From positions 1 through 64,000 of the forward strand of contig JAHRHY010000026.1 in assembly GCA_019671135.1 (NCBI GenBank): a DNA stretch of 64,000 nt, written 5' to 3'. The translations under genes and the position numbers were made by a program. The stretch comes from Linnemannia hyalina. Its lineage: Eukaryota; Mortierellomycota; Mortierellomycetes; Mortierellales; Mortierellaceae. The notes beneath the pieces are model-generated. The model was not told the DNA's origin, searched no databases, and saw only the letters and a program-made list of their open reading frames with translations. Positions 32,301 through 42,369 of the stretch are shown one piece after another; position 1 is the first letter of the stretch, and every line of letters starts with the position of its first letter.

Positions 32301-33031
32301 TGGACTGTGGGTTTTGATTCAGGGATAGAGTTGTCGTTGGTGGTTGCGCTGGCGAGTTCTTCGATTCGGGAGACGTCGAGCATGTATCCGACTCCTTGAT
32401 TGGTCTTGAGGATCTGACGGAGTTGTGTATTGCTAATAATGGAGATGTTGGTTGCTGATCGGTTCTTGGCGGATTTGGATAGTTGGTTGGATCCTGAGGT
32501 GTACTTGGTGGGAACCAAAGTGGATTTGGGTTTGGAAGGTGGCAGAAGGATTCGGTCTTGTTCCTGGAAGGAAGGGATGGATCGAGGCATTGTTGATTGT
32601 GCAAGAGGGGAAAGCTTGTCGAGTGTGTGCTGATGGAGGCATGGCATAGTAATGGTTCGTTTCTCCCAGTCGATATATGGGTTGTGTGAGCGGAGCCAGT
32701 CCATGCCAAGAATAATGGCATAATTGCCAAGTGCAATGAGTTGAAAAGTGTGTGTGGAAAAGTGTTGTGAGTGGGATTGCATAACCAATGTGGTGGCGTG
32801 ATGAGAGGTATGTGTTGAACCATTGGCAAGAGAGATTTGTAATAAGTGTTGTGCTAGTGGAAGATTGTGCTGTTGTGCTAGATTTTGATGAATGAATGAG
32901 ATGGTTGCTCCTGAGTCGATCATTGCATGGACTGGTAGTGAGGAGTTTTGGAAGTGAAGAGTAATTGGAATAGTAATAGGGGATAGCAGAGGATCATTTG
33001 GAGATTTGTTATACAGCTCGCCCAGACACAC
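29351..33031 (-). CDS. Gy2 Pol polyprotein (protease-RT-RNase H-integrase-chromodomain)
   Basis: An uninterrupted 1226-codon frame. The retropepsin DSG is at 39-41, RT at about 280-470 with YIDD at 433-436, RNase H begins near ETDASDKALGAV, the integrase zinc domain (HDAPTAGHFG...CDTCQRT) precedes the DDE core (MDFITQL, VSDRGATF, QTERVNSILEQ), and the C-terminal chromodomain (YEVEAILDSRI...HWRGYP) could target histone marks, as in other chromoviruses. The first listed codon is GTG; the frame is open upstream and overlaps Gag in -1, so synthesis as Gag-Pol is likely. No defect is seen. Confidence 0.92.
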   Translation of the reverse strand: MCLGELYNKSPNDPLLSPITIPITLHFQNSSLPVHAMIDSGATISFIHQNLAQQHNLPLAQHLLQISLANGSTHTSHHATTLVMQSHSQHFSTHTFQLIALGNYAIILGMDWLRSHNPYIDWEKRTITMPCLHQHTLDKLSPLAQSTMPRSIPSFQEQDRILLPPSKPKSTLVPTKYTSGSNQLSKSAKNRSATNISIISNTQLRQILKTNQGVGYMLDVSRIEELASATTNDNSIPESKPTVQLPEKYAEYAQVFSKMQADKLPPHRPYDHNIPVVEGATVPFGPVYNLSQTELQVLREYIQENLAKGFIRRSESPAGAPVLFVKKKDGSLRLCVDYRGLNKVTVPNRCPLPLISETFDRLGKAKYFTKLDMRGAYNLLRIKEGDEWKTAFRCRYGHFEYTVMPFGLMNAPGTFQAFANDVLRDYLDDFVVLYIDDILIYSDTLEEHTAHVRKVLSKLQDAGLCLKLEKCSFDKDKVEFLGFVIGTDGISMDPAKVAAIRDWPTPSSVSDVQCFLGFSNFYRRFVRKYSHIAAPLTALLKKNTNFVWTAIAQAAFTELKSRFMSGPVLRHFQPDRPCIIETDASDKALGAVCSQRDQDGRLHPIAYYSRKLLPAELNYQIYDKELLAIVSAFKHWRHYLEFSPATTEVITDHRNLEYFTTTRQLSRRQVRWSEILSDYNFTIHYRPGSQNAAADALSRRDNPGEGGAAQHGKTEMTLLPPIQILNTIQARSLQPETPAIQEKIKTLIPDDLYFGPILAKTAKSNSDNAQYSIQDGLLLRDGLVCVPDDPELKKQILQECHDAPTAGHFGITKTSDLVSRTFYWPSMWRYIKDYINGCDTCQRTKSSTHKPYGLLQPLPVPDRPWTSVSMDFITQLPPSNGYTAICVFVDRFTKMAHFVPTYDNINAQDTVCLFLERVFSAHGLPDDIVSDRGATFTSAFVSTMFKSLGINQKLSTAYHQRTDGQTERVNSILEQYLRGYIDYQQTDWSTLLPIAEFAYNNATHSTTKTTPFFANLGYHPKFTITIPRVSKDNVPAQERVQALKNLYAEMQLNIHTAIEQHARNFDTKAQPQPNLQVGDLVWLDARNLQTNRPCKKLDHKRMGPYRILEKIGTRSFRLDLPPTTKLHPVFHVNLLERAHPDTIPGRASKRPPPLVVSGDEEYEVEAILDSRIRRNHLEYYIHWRGYPVSERTWEPAACVKNSPDLVREFHLQHPHKPSQRPLGTRP

Positions 33032-33045
33032 TCCAACTTTACTGT

Positions 33046-33641
33046 CTAGGCTGAATCTTTTTCCAATTGGAAAGAGATTGCATCGGGCTGGTCGCTAGTC
33101 TGTGTAGGCTGAAGGGCCGAGATCGAGGCTGTTGCCTTTGGGGCGTTCTTGAACGAGGGCTTTGCAGGTTTCTTGGGGCAGTCGTCAAGCCAATGATCTG
33201 CTGAACCACAGTAGGTGCACAGTCCTTCCTTTTGACGACGAAGACGCTCAGACGGTGGCAAAGGACCATGGCGAGCATGCGAGAGATCCATGTCCATCGA
33301 AGTGGTCGCGGGAGCTGAGGTAGCAGGGGTGGACGCGGTAGTTGGGGTGGATGAGGCTTGAGTGGTAGTAGAAGTGTGGGCAGTGGTGGAACGGGACGGA
33401 GTGCTGGAAGATTTGTTGCCGGAACGGGTCACTGCATAGCCGTACTGTCGGTTGTCGATGTCGATAGCCAATTGTGAAAACTCGGCAAAGGTAGGTGGCT
33501 CGGGGTAGTTTGCCATGGCTTCTTGAACAGACTCCTTCAGGCCGAGGCGGAACTGTGAAATCATTGCGCTATCATTCCATGCTGTATCCGCTGCAAGGTT
33601 GACGAAACGGTTTGTATAGTCGATGGCAGAACCGCGCTGTC
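33046..33641 (-). pseudogene. Gy2 Gag, C-terminal part (split by C1)
   Basis: Residues from [13 protein letters not shown] to the stop, including the Ser/Thr-rich linker and the CCHC knuckle. It joins 42370-43066 once C1 and one TAA copy are removed; the intact equivalent is 24888-26183. Confidence 0.9.
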
Positions 33642-33644
33642 TAA

Positions 33645-34095
33645 GGAGGCCATCCATGTTCGGCTCCACCAACCATAGACTACAGTATAAAAATATCTGT
33701 CAACACCTATTAAAACAGTGTGTTCCTTGAGAGTACAACAAATCTCATCAGCTTTTTCCTTCCACCAGTCTCCATTTTCTACATTCACCACCACTACTTT
33801 GTAACATCATCTACTTTAGCTGAGAAAGCCTTGGACATGATCATCTCATATTGGAAAGGAAATTACTATCTGTAATATCCAGGATCCAATATGAGATGAT
33901 CATGTCCAAGGCTTTCTCAGCTAAAGTAGATGATGTTACAAAGTAGTGGTGGTGAATGTAGAAAATGGAGACTGGTGGAAGGAAAAAGCTGATGAGATTT
34001 GTTGTACTCTCAAGGAACACACTGTTTTAATAGGTGTTGACAGATATTTTTATACTGTAGTCTATGGTTGGTGGAGCCGAACATGGATGGCCTCC
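33645..34095. repeat. C1 left terminal hairpin palindrome
   Basis: A 210-bp arm (33645-33854), 31-nt loop (33855-33885) and complementary 210-bp arm (33886-34095), with no mismatch visible. Both outer edges read GGAGGCC. The loop reads AAAGGAAATTAC... here. Confidence 0.95.
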
Positions 34096-34700
34096 TAGTA
34101 GAGCATTTGTTTTCGTGTTTATATAATTAGCGATGGTTACTAATATCTCCTTTTCATGATATATCCTATGTGTATATCCAATATAGCACTCGTGATACTG
34201 GTGATGATGTAGTGGTAGTTTTAAAAAAAAGTTGGATCACGATTTTTTTAAAAGTAGCATAGTGGCTTTAACAAACATTGGTTGTTGGAAAGAAAGGGTA
34301 GCTGATACGTTTTTAATGGCGTTATTGCTACACTTTCTCAACAATATTCGACATTCGACATTTGACATTCGGCATTCGATTCGACAGCTGACAAACTGTA
34401 GTTATTACCATAGTTATGATATTTGATATGAACGCATTTTGGATGACCTCGTGATTATCGTGATGTTTAATTTTAATACATTCTTGATAAACTCGTAAGT
34501 ATTACAATGTTTAATGTTGACATACTTTAGGTAAGCCCACGATTTGCACGACGTTTAATATTATTACACTTTGGTTAACTTACAATTGTTATAGCATTTA
34601 TTGTTATACAGATTGTAGGTAATTACGACAATGGTAAAAACAGAGATATCGCAATTAGACCATGCATTGTGGGTAGTTGTAGATATAACAATTATATCGT
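34096..34700. repeat. C1 left subterminal region with short degenerate repeats
   Basis: No gene. Contains T/A palindromes (about 34218, 34248), a 7-bp repeat ATTCGAC in five units at 34346-34380, and a degenerate ~44-bp repeat with a GTTTAAT core (about 34465, 34509, 34553, 34596). The whole region recurs inverted near 41310-41916. Confidence 0.6.
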
Positions 34701-35880
34701 TTAAAATAGACGTTTCTTAAAACACATCACATATTTTATAATGCAAATGGCTATTATATTACAACGTTTCTATTGCATTTTGTGTGATAACAAGATAGAA
34801 AAAATGTGTTGTTAATAGAGTAATTATGTCGTTAAAAATAGACGTTTCTTAAAACACATCACATATTTCGTGATGCAAATGGGTATGAACATTGTAACAT
34901 TTCTATCGCATTTTGTATAATAACAAGACAGAAAAATGTATTGTTAACAGAGTAATTATGTCGTTTAAAATAGACGTTTCTTAAAACGTATCACATATTT
35001 CGTGATGCAAATGGGTATGAACATTGTGACATTTCTATCGCATTTTGTGTGATAACAAGATAGAAAAAATGTGTTGTTAACAAAGCAATTATGTCGTTAA
35101 AAATAGACGTTTCTTAAAACACATTACATATTTCGTGATGCAAATGGGTATGAATATTGTGGCGTTTCTATCGCATTTTGTATGATAACAAGACAGAAAA
35201 AATGTGTTGTTAACAGAGTAATTATGTCGTTTAAAATGGACGTTTCTTAAAACGTATCACATATTTCGTGATGCAAATGGGTATGAACATTGTGACATTT
35301 CTATCGCATTTTGTGTGATAACAAGAGAGAAAAAATGTGTTGTTAACAGAGTAATTATGTCGTTTAAAATAGACGTTTCTTAAAACTTATCACATATTTC
35401 GTGATGCAAATGGGTATTAACATTGTGACATTTCTATCGCATTTTGTGTGATAATAAGGTAGAGAAAATGTGTTGTTAACAGAGTAATTATGTCGTTTAA
35501 AATGGACATTTCTTAAAACGTATCACATATTTCGTGATGCAAATGGGTATGAACATTGTGACATTTCTATCGCATTTTGTGTGATAACAAGACAGAAAAA
35601 AGAAGTTGTTAACAGAATAGTTATGTCGTTTAAAATAGACGTTTCTTAAAACGTATCACATATTTCGTGATGCAAATGGATATAAACATCGTGGCGTTTC
35701 TATCGCATTTTGTCTGATAATAAGGTAGAGAAAATGTGTTGTTAACAGAGTAATTATGTCGTTTAAAATGGACGTTTCTTAAAACGTATCACATATTTCG
35801 TGATGCAAATGGGTATTAACATTGTGACATTTCTATCGCATTTTGTATGATAACAAGATAGAAAAAAGAAGTTGTATAAA
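34701..35880. repeat. C1 left array of 132-133-bp tandem repeats
   Basis: About nine units. The anchor GACGTTTCTTAAAAC recurs at roughly 34709, 34841, 34973, 35106 and so on every 132-133 bp to about 35771. Each unit includes a CGTGATGCAAATGGGTAT block and GTTGTTAACAGAG. Units differ by a few percent, less toward the inner end. Confidence 0.9.
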
Positions 35881-36116
35881 AAAAAGTTATGTAGACTTAG
35901 GAAATGTCCATAAAATATCGTTTGTATAATTTGGTGGTGGAAAGAAAATTGGTGGTTACAAAAAAGTTGTCGTAAAACCGCCATGATGAAGTTCTTTGAC
36001 ATCTGGCTGAGGGGCTTGTTCCCCTATCGTGTTTATCGTTAATAGTTTTAAAAAATCCAAAAGTGTGTTATATAAAGGAATTTTTGCTAATAGTTTACCA
36101 GGTTGTAATTACAGTC
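35881..36116 (+). promoter_or_regulatory. C1 DDE promoter within the inverted terminus
   Basis: The inner end of the inverted terminus (to 36098) holds a T/A palindrome (about 36045) and a TATA box TATATAAAGG at 36069-36078, 39 bp before the ATG at 36117. The mirrored copy (39515 onward) faces the small gene, so one terminal sequence supplies promoters to both flanking genes. Confidence 0.55.
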
Positions 36117-37376
36117 ATGGCAAACTTAAAGCGCCTATTTCAACGGTTGTTAGAGGATGAATGGACTTTTTTGGATGCAGAATGGCCTACGCAAGAACCA
36201 TCCAATAATCATAGGACTGCGTTGAAGCTAGTAGCACACATGAAAACTGTTAAAGACTTACTTATAAGAAGATTAGGTGCAATTCCTGTATTCTACTTTC
36301 TTGTAGTTATTTGGTCTCTCAAGCAGTATCCAGGTCCATACAGAGAAGTCGACAAAGGATTGTTGATATTGTACCACTTAGTTGCAGGCTTGGCAATGGA
36401 TGGAATGTCAACCCACATACCAAAAAGTAGTTTCCACTCCATTCATACAGAGTTCTACAAGACTAACTATAATGTGCATTCGAAGCATATTAACCATGCA
36501 CTTGCGAATATGTTCTCCACATTTCCTATACGCTTGATTTCTGCTAAACTCAGGAATCCACCACTATTCCCACATGTAACATTGCATTTGGATGGTCATG
36601 ATACACGTCTTTCATGTGAAGAAAAGTCTAGCTCAGATATGTACTCTTACAAGCTGAAGAAATCTGGTGTAAGAACGCAAGTGTGTGTCGATTGCAATGG
36701 CATGGCAATACTAGTCTCTAAATCGCTACCTTGCAAGGATAACAACGATGGTACTATGTTGGTTGGTATGAAGATACATAAGCACATCCACGAGCTAGAT
36801 TGTATTGCATTGGATGGAGGGTACACACAATACATTAAGAAAATAGTAGAAGAAACAAGCATGAGCAAGAAAAACTTTTGTTATCCAATTCGCAAAAGCC
36901 GTGGGAAAGATCTTGCACAAGATGAAACTAACTACAATAAGATTTTCGGCAGTTTCCGCTCTCAGATAGAAGCCGAATTTGGAGATCTTGGAGCAACCTT
37001 TGAGAAGCACAACAATAGGAAACCAGTGTTGGTAACCAAGATAGAAACATATAATTTGCAATTGCGATTGTGTCTCTTACTTATGAACATCAAGAAGATG
37101 GTGGCACTACTGCAGTTAAATCTGGAACCCATTCATAGTGCCTGGATTAGAGATGGCTTCGACTTTCCATATGCCAATGGTGCAATGGAACAAATCTTGG
37201 ATTATATTCCAGTGGATGAGATGTTGCATGATGCACGAGATATAACAAAGTTACAAGAGCAGTTCTTGGAGATGACTACTATGGATGTCGAGGATAAACA
37301 ACGGGAAGAGCCGACTAATAAGCGACGTGAAATTTTTGCAGGAGTGGAGATTCCATCATATAAGCGTACAAAGTAA
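36117..37376 (+). CDS. DDE transposase, PIF/Harbinger-like (family C, C1 copy)
   Basis: 419 aa, proposed triad D159 (LDGHDTR), D233 (ALDGGY), E285 (FRSQIE), plus the shared MYSYKLKKSGVRTQV block. The ATG at 36117 is chosen because an in-frame ATG at 36063 lies before the TATA box and its 18 extra residues have no homologue. The C-terminal tail is basic (NKRREIFAG...YKRTK), unlike the acidic tails of A and B. It converges on the partner gene with 37 bp between stops and a TTTTTAAAAA motif between. Intact and near-identical to the C2 copy. Confidence 0.87.
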   Translation: MANLKRLFQRLLEDEWTFLDAEWPTQEPSNNHRTALKLVAHMKTVKDLLIRRLGAIPVFYFLVVIWSLKQYPGPYREVDKGLLILYHLVAGLAMDGMSTHIPKSSFHSIHTEFYKTNYNVHSKHINHALANMFSTFPIRLISAKLRNPPLFPHVTLHLDGHDTRLSCEEKSSSDMYSYKLKKSGVRTQVCVDCNGMAILVSKSLPCKDNNDGTMLVGMKIHKHIHELDCIALDGGYTQYIKKIVEETSMSKKNFCYPIRKSRGKDLAQDETNYNKIFGSFRSQIEAEFGDLGATFEKHNNRKPVLVTKIETYNLQLRLCLLLMNIKKMVALLQLNLEPIHSAWIRDGFDFPYANGAMEQILDYIPVDEMLHDARDITKLQEQFLEMTTMDVEDKQREEPTNKRREIFAGVEIPSYKRTK

Positions 37377-37413
37377 GCCCATTGTAATTTTTAAAAACTA
37401 TCTATTAGCATTC

Positions 37414-39066
37414 TTAACGTATATAAATATCCTTGAACCCGCGAACAGTTCTGCATTGCAATGTGGTGAAATTCATATACGGAACTTGGCCATCGGGATA
37501 TTCTTCCAGCCATGCAACGATCTTTGTTTCTAAACTAAGTCCACATCGTACTTTAATACCATTGGACAATGTTGCAAAAATATACTCTTTGTTGTGATAC
37601 ATATCCATTGCAATTGCTATGACTGTATAGCTGGTATTTATTTCAAGTACATTATATCCAGCTTTATATGTTGCTTTGTGGATAGCTCTATCATGGACTT
37701 GTATAAAATTCTCACCATTCATGTTTTCTAGATGAATATCAACAATTGGTGGTGCACCTTTGCGGATTCTTCTCTCAGGCCATTGGATCTTTACATTATC
37801 TACCTCCACTATACCCATATCCTCGAATTGTAAAACATCATCATCGTAAATGTATGGGTACATGCCTTTATGTGCTCCTGCAACAAGTGTTATTGCTGTA
37901 CATTCGTCAGGCCGTTTGTACTTGGTAACTGTAATATCCTTGATGCTATTCTCATCCATCTCAACCTCCAAAAAGTATATTGGTCTATCGTTGAAGCTAT
38001 AGTTGGCTAACAATGTCATTGCTTCCTCTTTCTCGACATTGTTACGATATGAACCATACTTCTTACCTGTAACAGAGTTCCACCAATGGCAATATGCGAA
38101 TGCCGATTTTTCACCCATTGTTACATGAATACCTACCATGGATGATATATTGCCAACTATGTACTTCCAATATGCCTTGTATTTTACGCAGAACGTGGGA
38201 CATTCTTGGATCTCTTCCTTTATGGCATCCAAAACTCCTTTATAATAGGAGAATGTATATATCTCCTGTCCATAAAAGGTAATTTCAAGTCTTGTTAGAC
38301 CTGTTTTCTTCGCCTTTCGAAGTCTCTTATGTAGGTCCTTATCCACATCCATAACAAAATTCTCCATTCTTGAACCCAACGACATTTTTACTTCAGCACT
38401 CTCCAACATCTGTACAAGTTTGTTATAAACCTTACAACGGACCTTTTGGTCTTTTTCGGTGACTCCAAACCAAGAGAGACAGTGGTTACCAACCTTATGG
38501 AGATCGTTGGCAATATCCAAATCTTCTCCAAATCTCTCTTGAAGGTATTGCTGAAGAATTGGACGGCTTGTAACATATCTACAATCCGTAGCAATGTCTA
38601 TATCATGGAGGATAATATAGTCAACCTCAAGCTCATGAAATATTGGTGGTAACTCGGAAATTAAAGAGATGGCCTCCAGTTCATTGAGCGTTACCTTAAT
38701 GCTGAAATATCCTGCATGGTATAAGGCCGAACTTCTAAACTTTTTTCTATGTTTTCGTAGCATTTCAGAGCTAAAAAAACTATTGGGTTTGATATAACCC
38801 TCGTTAACAACTTTAACCATGGAGTGGCTAATATCAAGGTCTTTAAAAGCTTCGCAAATATTGGCAGTGGTGTTCTTGCGTTGCTCGTCAACAAGGTCAG
38901 CCCGGTTGTGCAATCCCCAGAGTATTAAACTATCGCAGAATATCTCTGAGTACTTTTTCCAGCCAGTCTTTGGTTTGCCAGGCAATGCAATCTCTTTGCC
39001 CACATCAGAGATAAGATGGGCATATGAGTTCAGCGCCTTGTTAATGGATTTAGGTATAGCGGACAT
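37414..39066 (-). CDS. Large partner protein of family C (550 aa), possible Rep-like
   Basis: A diverged homologue of the 567-aa family-B protein. Shared landmarks in order: FCDSLILWGLHN, ILHDIDIATDCR, VGNHCLSWFG, KVYNKLVQMLESAEVKMSLGSR, LTRLEITF, FAYCHWWNSVTGKKYG, LLANYSFNDRPIYF, ECTAITLVAG and GIVEVDN. An Asp-rich HDID, a Tyr within YNK and a following RxExTF resemble the spacing of Rep_trans-type rolling-circle initiators, but I cannot confirm this. The start at MSAIPKS (39066) aligns with B. Intact here; the C2 copy is interrupted by B2-B3. Its constant pairing with the DDE gene suggests a replication or targeting role. Confidence 0.7.
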   Translation of the reverse strand: MSAIPKSINKALNSYAHLISDVGKEIALPGKPKTGWKKYSEIFCDSLILWGLHNRADLVDEQRKNTTANICEAFKDLDISHSMVKVVNEGYIKPNSFFSSEMLRKHRKKFRSSALYHAGYFSIKVTLNELEAISLISELPPIFHELEVDYIILHDIDIATDCRYVTSRPILQQYLQERFGEDLDIANDLHKVGNHCLSWFGVTEKDQKVRCKVYNKLVQMLESAEVKMSLGSRMENFVMDVDKDLHKRLRKAKKTGLTRLEITFYGQEIYTFSYYKGVLDAIKEEIQECPTFCVKYKAYWKYIVGNISSMVGIHVTMGEKSAFAYCHWWNSVTGKKYGSYRNNVEKEEAMTLLANYSFNDRPIYFLEVEMDENSIKDITVTKYKRPDECTAITLVAGAHKGMYPYIYDDDVLQFEDMGIVEVDNVKIQWPERRIRKGAPPIVDIHLENMNGENFIQVHDRAIHKATYKAGYNVLEINTSYTVIAIAMDMYHNKEYIFATLSNGIKVRCGLSLETKIVAWLEEYPDGQVPYMNFTTLQCRTVRGFKDIYIR

Positions 39067-39121
39067 GTTGAATAGCTTACTGTTTGCAGAGATATGTACT
39101 ACAAACTTTTTAAAAACCACT

Positions 39122-39368
39122 TTACTCTGAAGCAAATTTTCGGTGTGCTGACCATGATAATGCACCAATTGTATGCATATGTTTTTGTAAATCTGGTGCA
39201 AAAAAGTCTACTAATCCCCACAGTTCTTCCTTTGACATACCATTTAAGTTCTTGCTGAGACTTACCACGTAACAAAACAGCTCTCAAGTACATTGCCATT
39301 GTAGGATGCATATGATGCTCATGTATATAAATGGCTATTATTTGCTTAATTTCTTTAAGTGTTGGCAT
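39122..39368 (-). pseudogene. Small family-C protein, frameshifted in C1
   Basis: It begins MPTLKEIKQIIAIYI like the 81-aa C2 gene (61733-61978), but one extra T near 39243 shifts the frame after QQEL, giving an unrelated 89-codon ending. It occupies the same position, directly upstream of the large partner, as the 90-aa gene of family B. A sequencing error cannot be excluded. Confidence 0.65.
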
Positions 39369-39739
39369 TGCATAACTAGTAAACCATTAGGAAGAATGCC
39401 TATACTACAATACACTTTTAGATTTGTTGCACTATAAAAGAAGTTATCTCATATTCCATGATAGATTGGATAGAAATATAATGCATATATCATCTATTTC
39501 AAGAGAATTTAAACGTAAACTATTAGCAAAAATTCCTTTATATAACACACTTTTGGATTTTTTAAAACTATTAACGATAAACACGATAGGGGAACAAGCC
39601 CCTCAGCCAGATGTCAAAGAACTTCATCATGGCGGTTTTACGACAACTTTTTTGTAACCACCAATTTTCTTTCCACCACCAAATTATACAAACGATATTT
39701 TATGGACATTTCCTAAGTCTACATAACTTTTTTTTATAC
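39369..39739. promoter_or_regulatory. C1 small-gene promoter side and inner end of right terminus
   Basis: No gene. The inverted terminus starts at 39515. The mirrored TATA box is CCTTTATATA at 39535-39544, with a T/A palindrome at about 39556. Between 39369 and 39514 is unique leader. Confidence 0.45.
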
Positions 39740-41330
39740 AACTTCTTTTTTCTATCTTGTTATCATACAAAATGCGATAGAAATGTCACAATGTTAATAC
39801 CCATTTGCATCACGAAATATGTGATACGTTTTAAGAAACGTCCATTTTAAACGACATAATTACTCTGTTAACAACACATTTTCTCTACCTTATTATCAGA
39901 CAAAATGCGATAGAAACGCCACGATGTTTATATCCATTTGCATCACGAAATATGTGATACGTTTTAAGAAACGTCTATTTTAAACGACATAACTATTCTG
40001 TTAACAACTTCTTTTTTCTGTCTTGTTATCACACAAAATGCGATAGAAATGTCACAATGTTCATACCCATTTGCATCACGAAATATGTGATACGTTTTAA
40101 GAAATGTCCATTTTAAACGACATAATTACTCTGTTAACAACACATTTTCTCTACCTTATTATCACACAAAATGCGATAGAAATGTCACAATGTTAATACC
40201 CATTTGCATCACGAAATATGTGATACGTTTTAAGAAACGTCCATTTTAAACGACATAATTACTCTGTTAACAACACATTTTCTCTACCTTATTATCAGAC
40301 AAAATGCGATAGAAACGCCACGATGTTTATATCCATTTGCATCACGAAATATGTGATACGTTTTAAGAAACGTCTATTTTAAACGACATAACTATTCTGT
40401 TAACAACTTCTTTTTTCTGTCTTGTTATCACACAAAATGCGATAGAAATGTCACAATGTTCATACCCATTTGCATCACGAAATATGTGATACGTTTTAAG
40501 AAATGTCCATTTTAAACGACATAATTACTCTGTTAACAACACATTTTCTCTACCTTATTATCACACAAAATGCGATAGAAATGTCACAATGTTAATACCC
40601 ATTTGCATCACGAAATATGTGATAAGTTTTAAGAAACGTCTATTTTAAACGACATAATTACTCTGTTAACAACACATTTTTTCTCTCTTGTTATCACACA
40701 AAATGCGATAGAAATGTCACAATGTTCATACCCATTTGCATCACGAAATATGTGATACGTTTTAAGAAACGTCCATTTTAAACGACATAATTACTCTGTT
40801 AACAACACATTTTTTCTGTCTTGTTATCATACAAAATGCGATAGAAACGCCACAATATTCATACCCATTTGCATCACGAAATATGTAATGTGTTTTAAGA
40901 AACGTCTATTTTTAACGACATAATTGCTTTGTTAACAACACATTTTTTCTATCTTGTTATCACACAAAATGCGATAGAAATGTCACAATGTTCATACCCA
41001 TTTGCATCACGAAATATGTGATACGTTTTAAGAAACGTCTATTTTAAACGACATAATTACTCTGTTAACAATACATTTTTCTGTCTTGTTATTATACAAA
41101 ATGCGATAGAAATGTTACAATGTTCATACCCATTTGCATCACGAAATATATGATGTGTTTTAAGAAACGTCTATTTTTAACGACATAATTACTCTATTAA
41201 CAACACATTTTTTCTATCTTGTTATCACACAAAATGCAATAGAAACGTTGTAATATAATAGCCATTTGCATTATAAAATATGTGATGTGTTTTAAGAAAC
41301 GTCTATTTTAAACGATATAATTGTTATATC
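39740..41330. repeat. C1 right array of 133-bp repeats, expanded
   Basis: About twelve units in the opposite orientation to the left array. A 399-bp block (three units, with a diagnostic CAGACAAAATGC variant at about 39896 and again about 40295) is duplicated, which accounts for the ~398-bp length excess over the left terminus. Confidence 0.85.
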
Positions 41331-41916
41331 TACAACTACCCACAATGCATGGTCTAATTGCGATATCTCTGTTTTTACCATTGTCGTAATTACCTACAAT
41401 CTGTATAACAATAAATGCTATAACAATTGTAAGTTAACCAAAGTGTAATAATATTAAACGTCGTGCAAATCGTGGGCTTACCTAAAGTATGTCAACATTA
41501 AACATTGTAATACTTACGAGTTTATCAAGAATGTATTAAAATTAAACATCACGATAATCACGAGGTCATCCAAAATGCGTTCATATCAAATATCATAACT
41601 ATGGTAATAACTACAGTTTGTCAGCTGTCGAATCGAATGCCGAATGTCAAATGTCGAATGTCGAATATTGTTGAGAAAGTGTAGCAATAACGCCATTAAA
41701 AACGTATCATCTACCCTTTCTTTCCAACAACCAATGTTTGTTAAAGCCACTATGCTACTTTTAAAAAAATCGTGATCCAACTTTTTTTTAAAACTACCAC
41801 TACATCATCACCAGTATCACGAGTGCTATATTGGATATACACATAGGATATATCATGAAAAGGAGATATTAGTAACCATCGCTAATTATATAAACACGAA
41901 AACAAATGCTCTACTA
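41331..41916. repeat. C1 right subterminal region
   Basis: Inverted copy of 34096-34700, including the 7-bp repeats near 41640 and T/A palindromes near 41762 and 41790. No gene. Confidence 0.6.
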
Positions 41917-42366
41917 GGAGGCCATCCATGTTCGGCTCCACCAACCATAGACTACAGTATAAAAATATCTGTCAACACCTATTAAAACAGTGTGTTCCTT
42001 GAGAGTACAACAAATCTCATCAGCTTTTTCCTTCCACCAGTCTCCATTTTCTACATTCACCACCACTACTTTGTAACATCATCTACTTTAGCTGAGAAAG
42101 CCTTGGACATGATCATCTCATATTGGATCCTGGATATTACAGATAGTAATTTCCTTTCCAATATGAGATGATCATGTCCAAGGCTTTCTCAGCTAAAGTA
42201 GATGATGTTACAAAGTAGTGGTGGTGAATGTAGAAAATGGAGACTGGTGGAAGGAAAAAGCTGATGAGATTTGTTGTACTCTCAAGGAACACACTGTTTT
42301 AATAGGTGTTGACAGATATTTTTATACTGTAGTCTATGGTTGGTGGAGCCGAACATGGATGCCTCC
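41917..42366. repeat. C1 right terminal hairpin palindrome
   Basis: 450 bp: the same 210-bp arms with the 31-nt loop at 42127-42157 reading ATCCTGGATATT... (reverse of the left loop). One G is missing near the outer tip (GGATGCCTCC). Confidence 0.93.
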
Positions 42367-42369
42367 TAA

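Larger units (their letters stand above)
33645..42366 (+). mobile_element. C1: family-C DDE element with hairpin termini
   Basis: The 8722-bp unit begins and ends with GGAGGCCATCC / GGATGCCTCC, with a 3-bp TSD TAA (33642-33644 and 42367-42369). The empty site is visible near 25486 in Gy1. Very long inverted termini (33645-36098 and 39515-42366) comprise a 451-bp palindrome, a unique stretch, 133-bp tandem repeats and a promoter-proximal segment. Between them are DDE (+), the large partner (-) and a small gene (-). Confidence 0.9.

Noticed and set aside
34701..35880. CRISPR-like array in the 133-bp repeats
   Set aside because: There are no unique spacers between short repeats; whole 133-bp units are tandem and the context is eukaryotic transposons.
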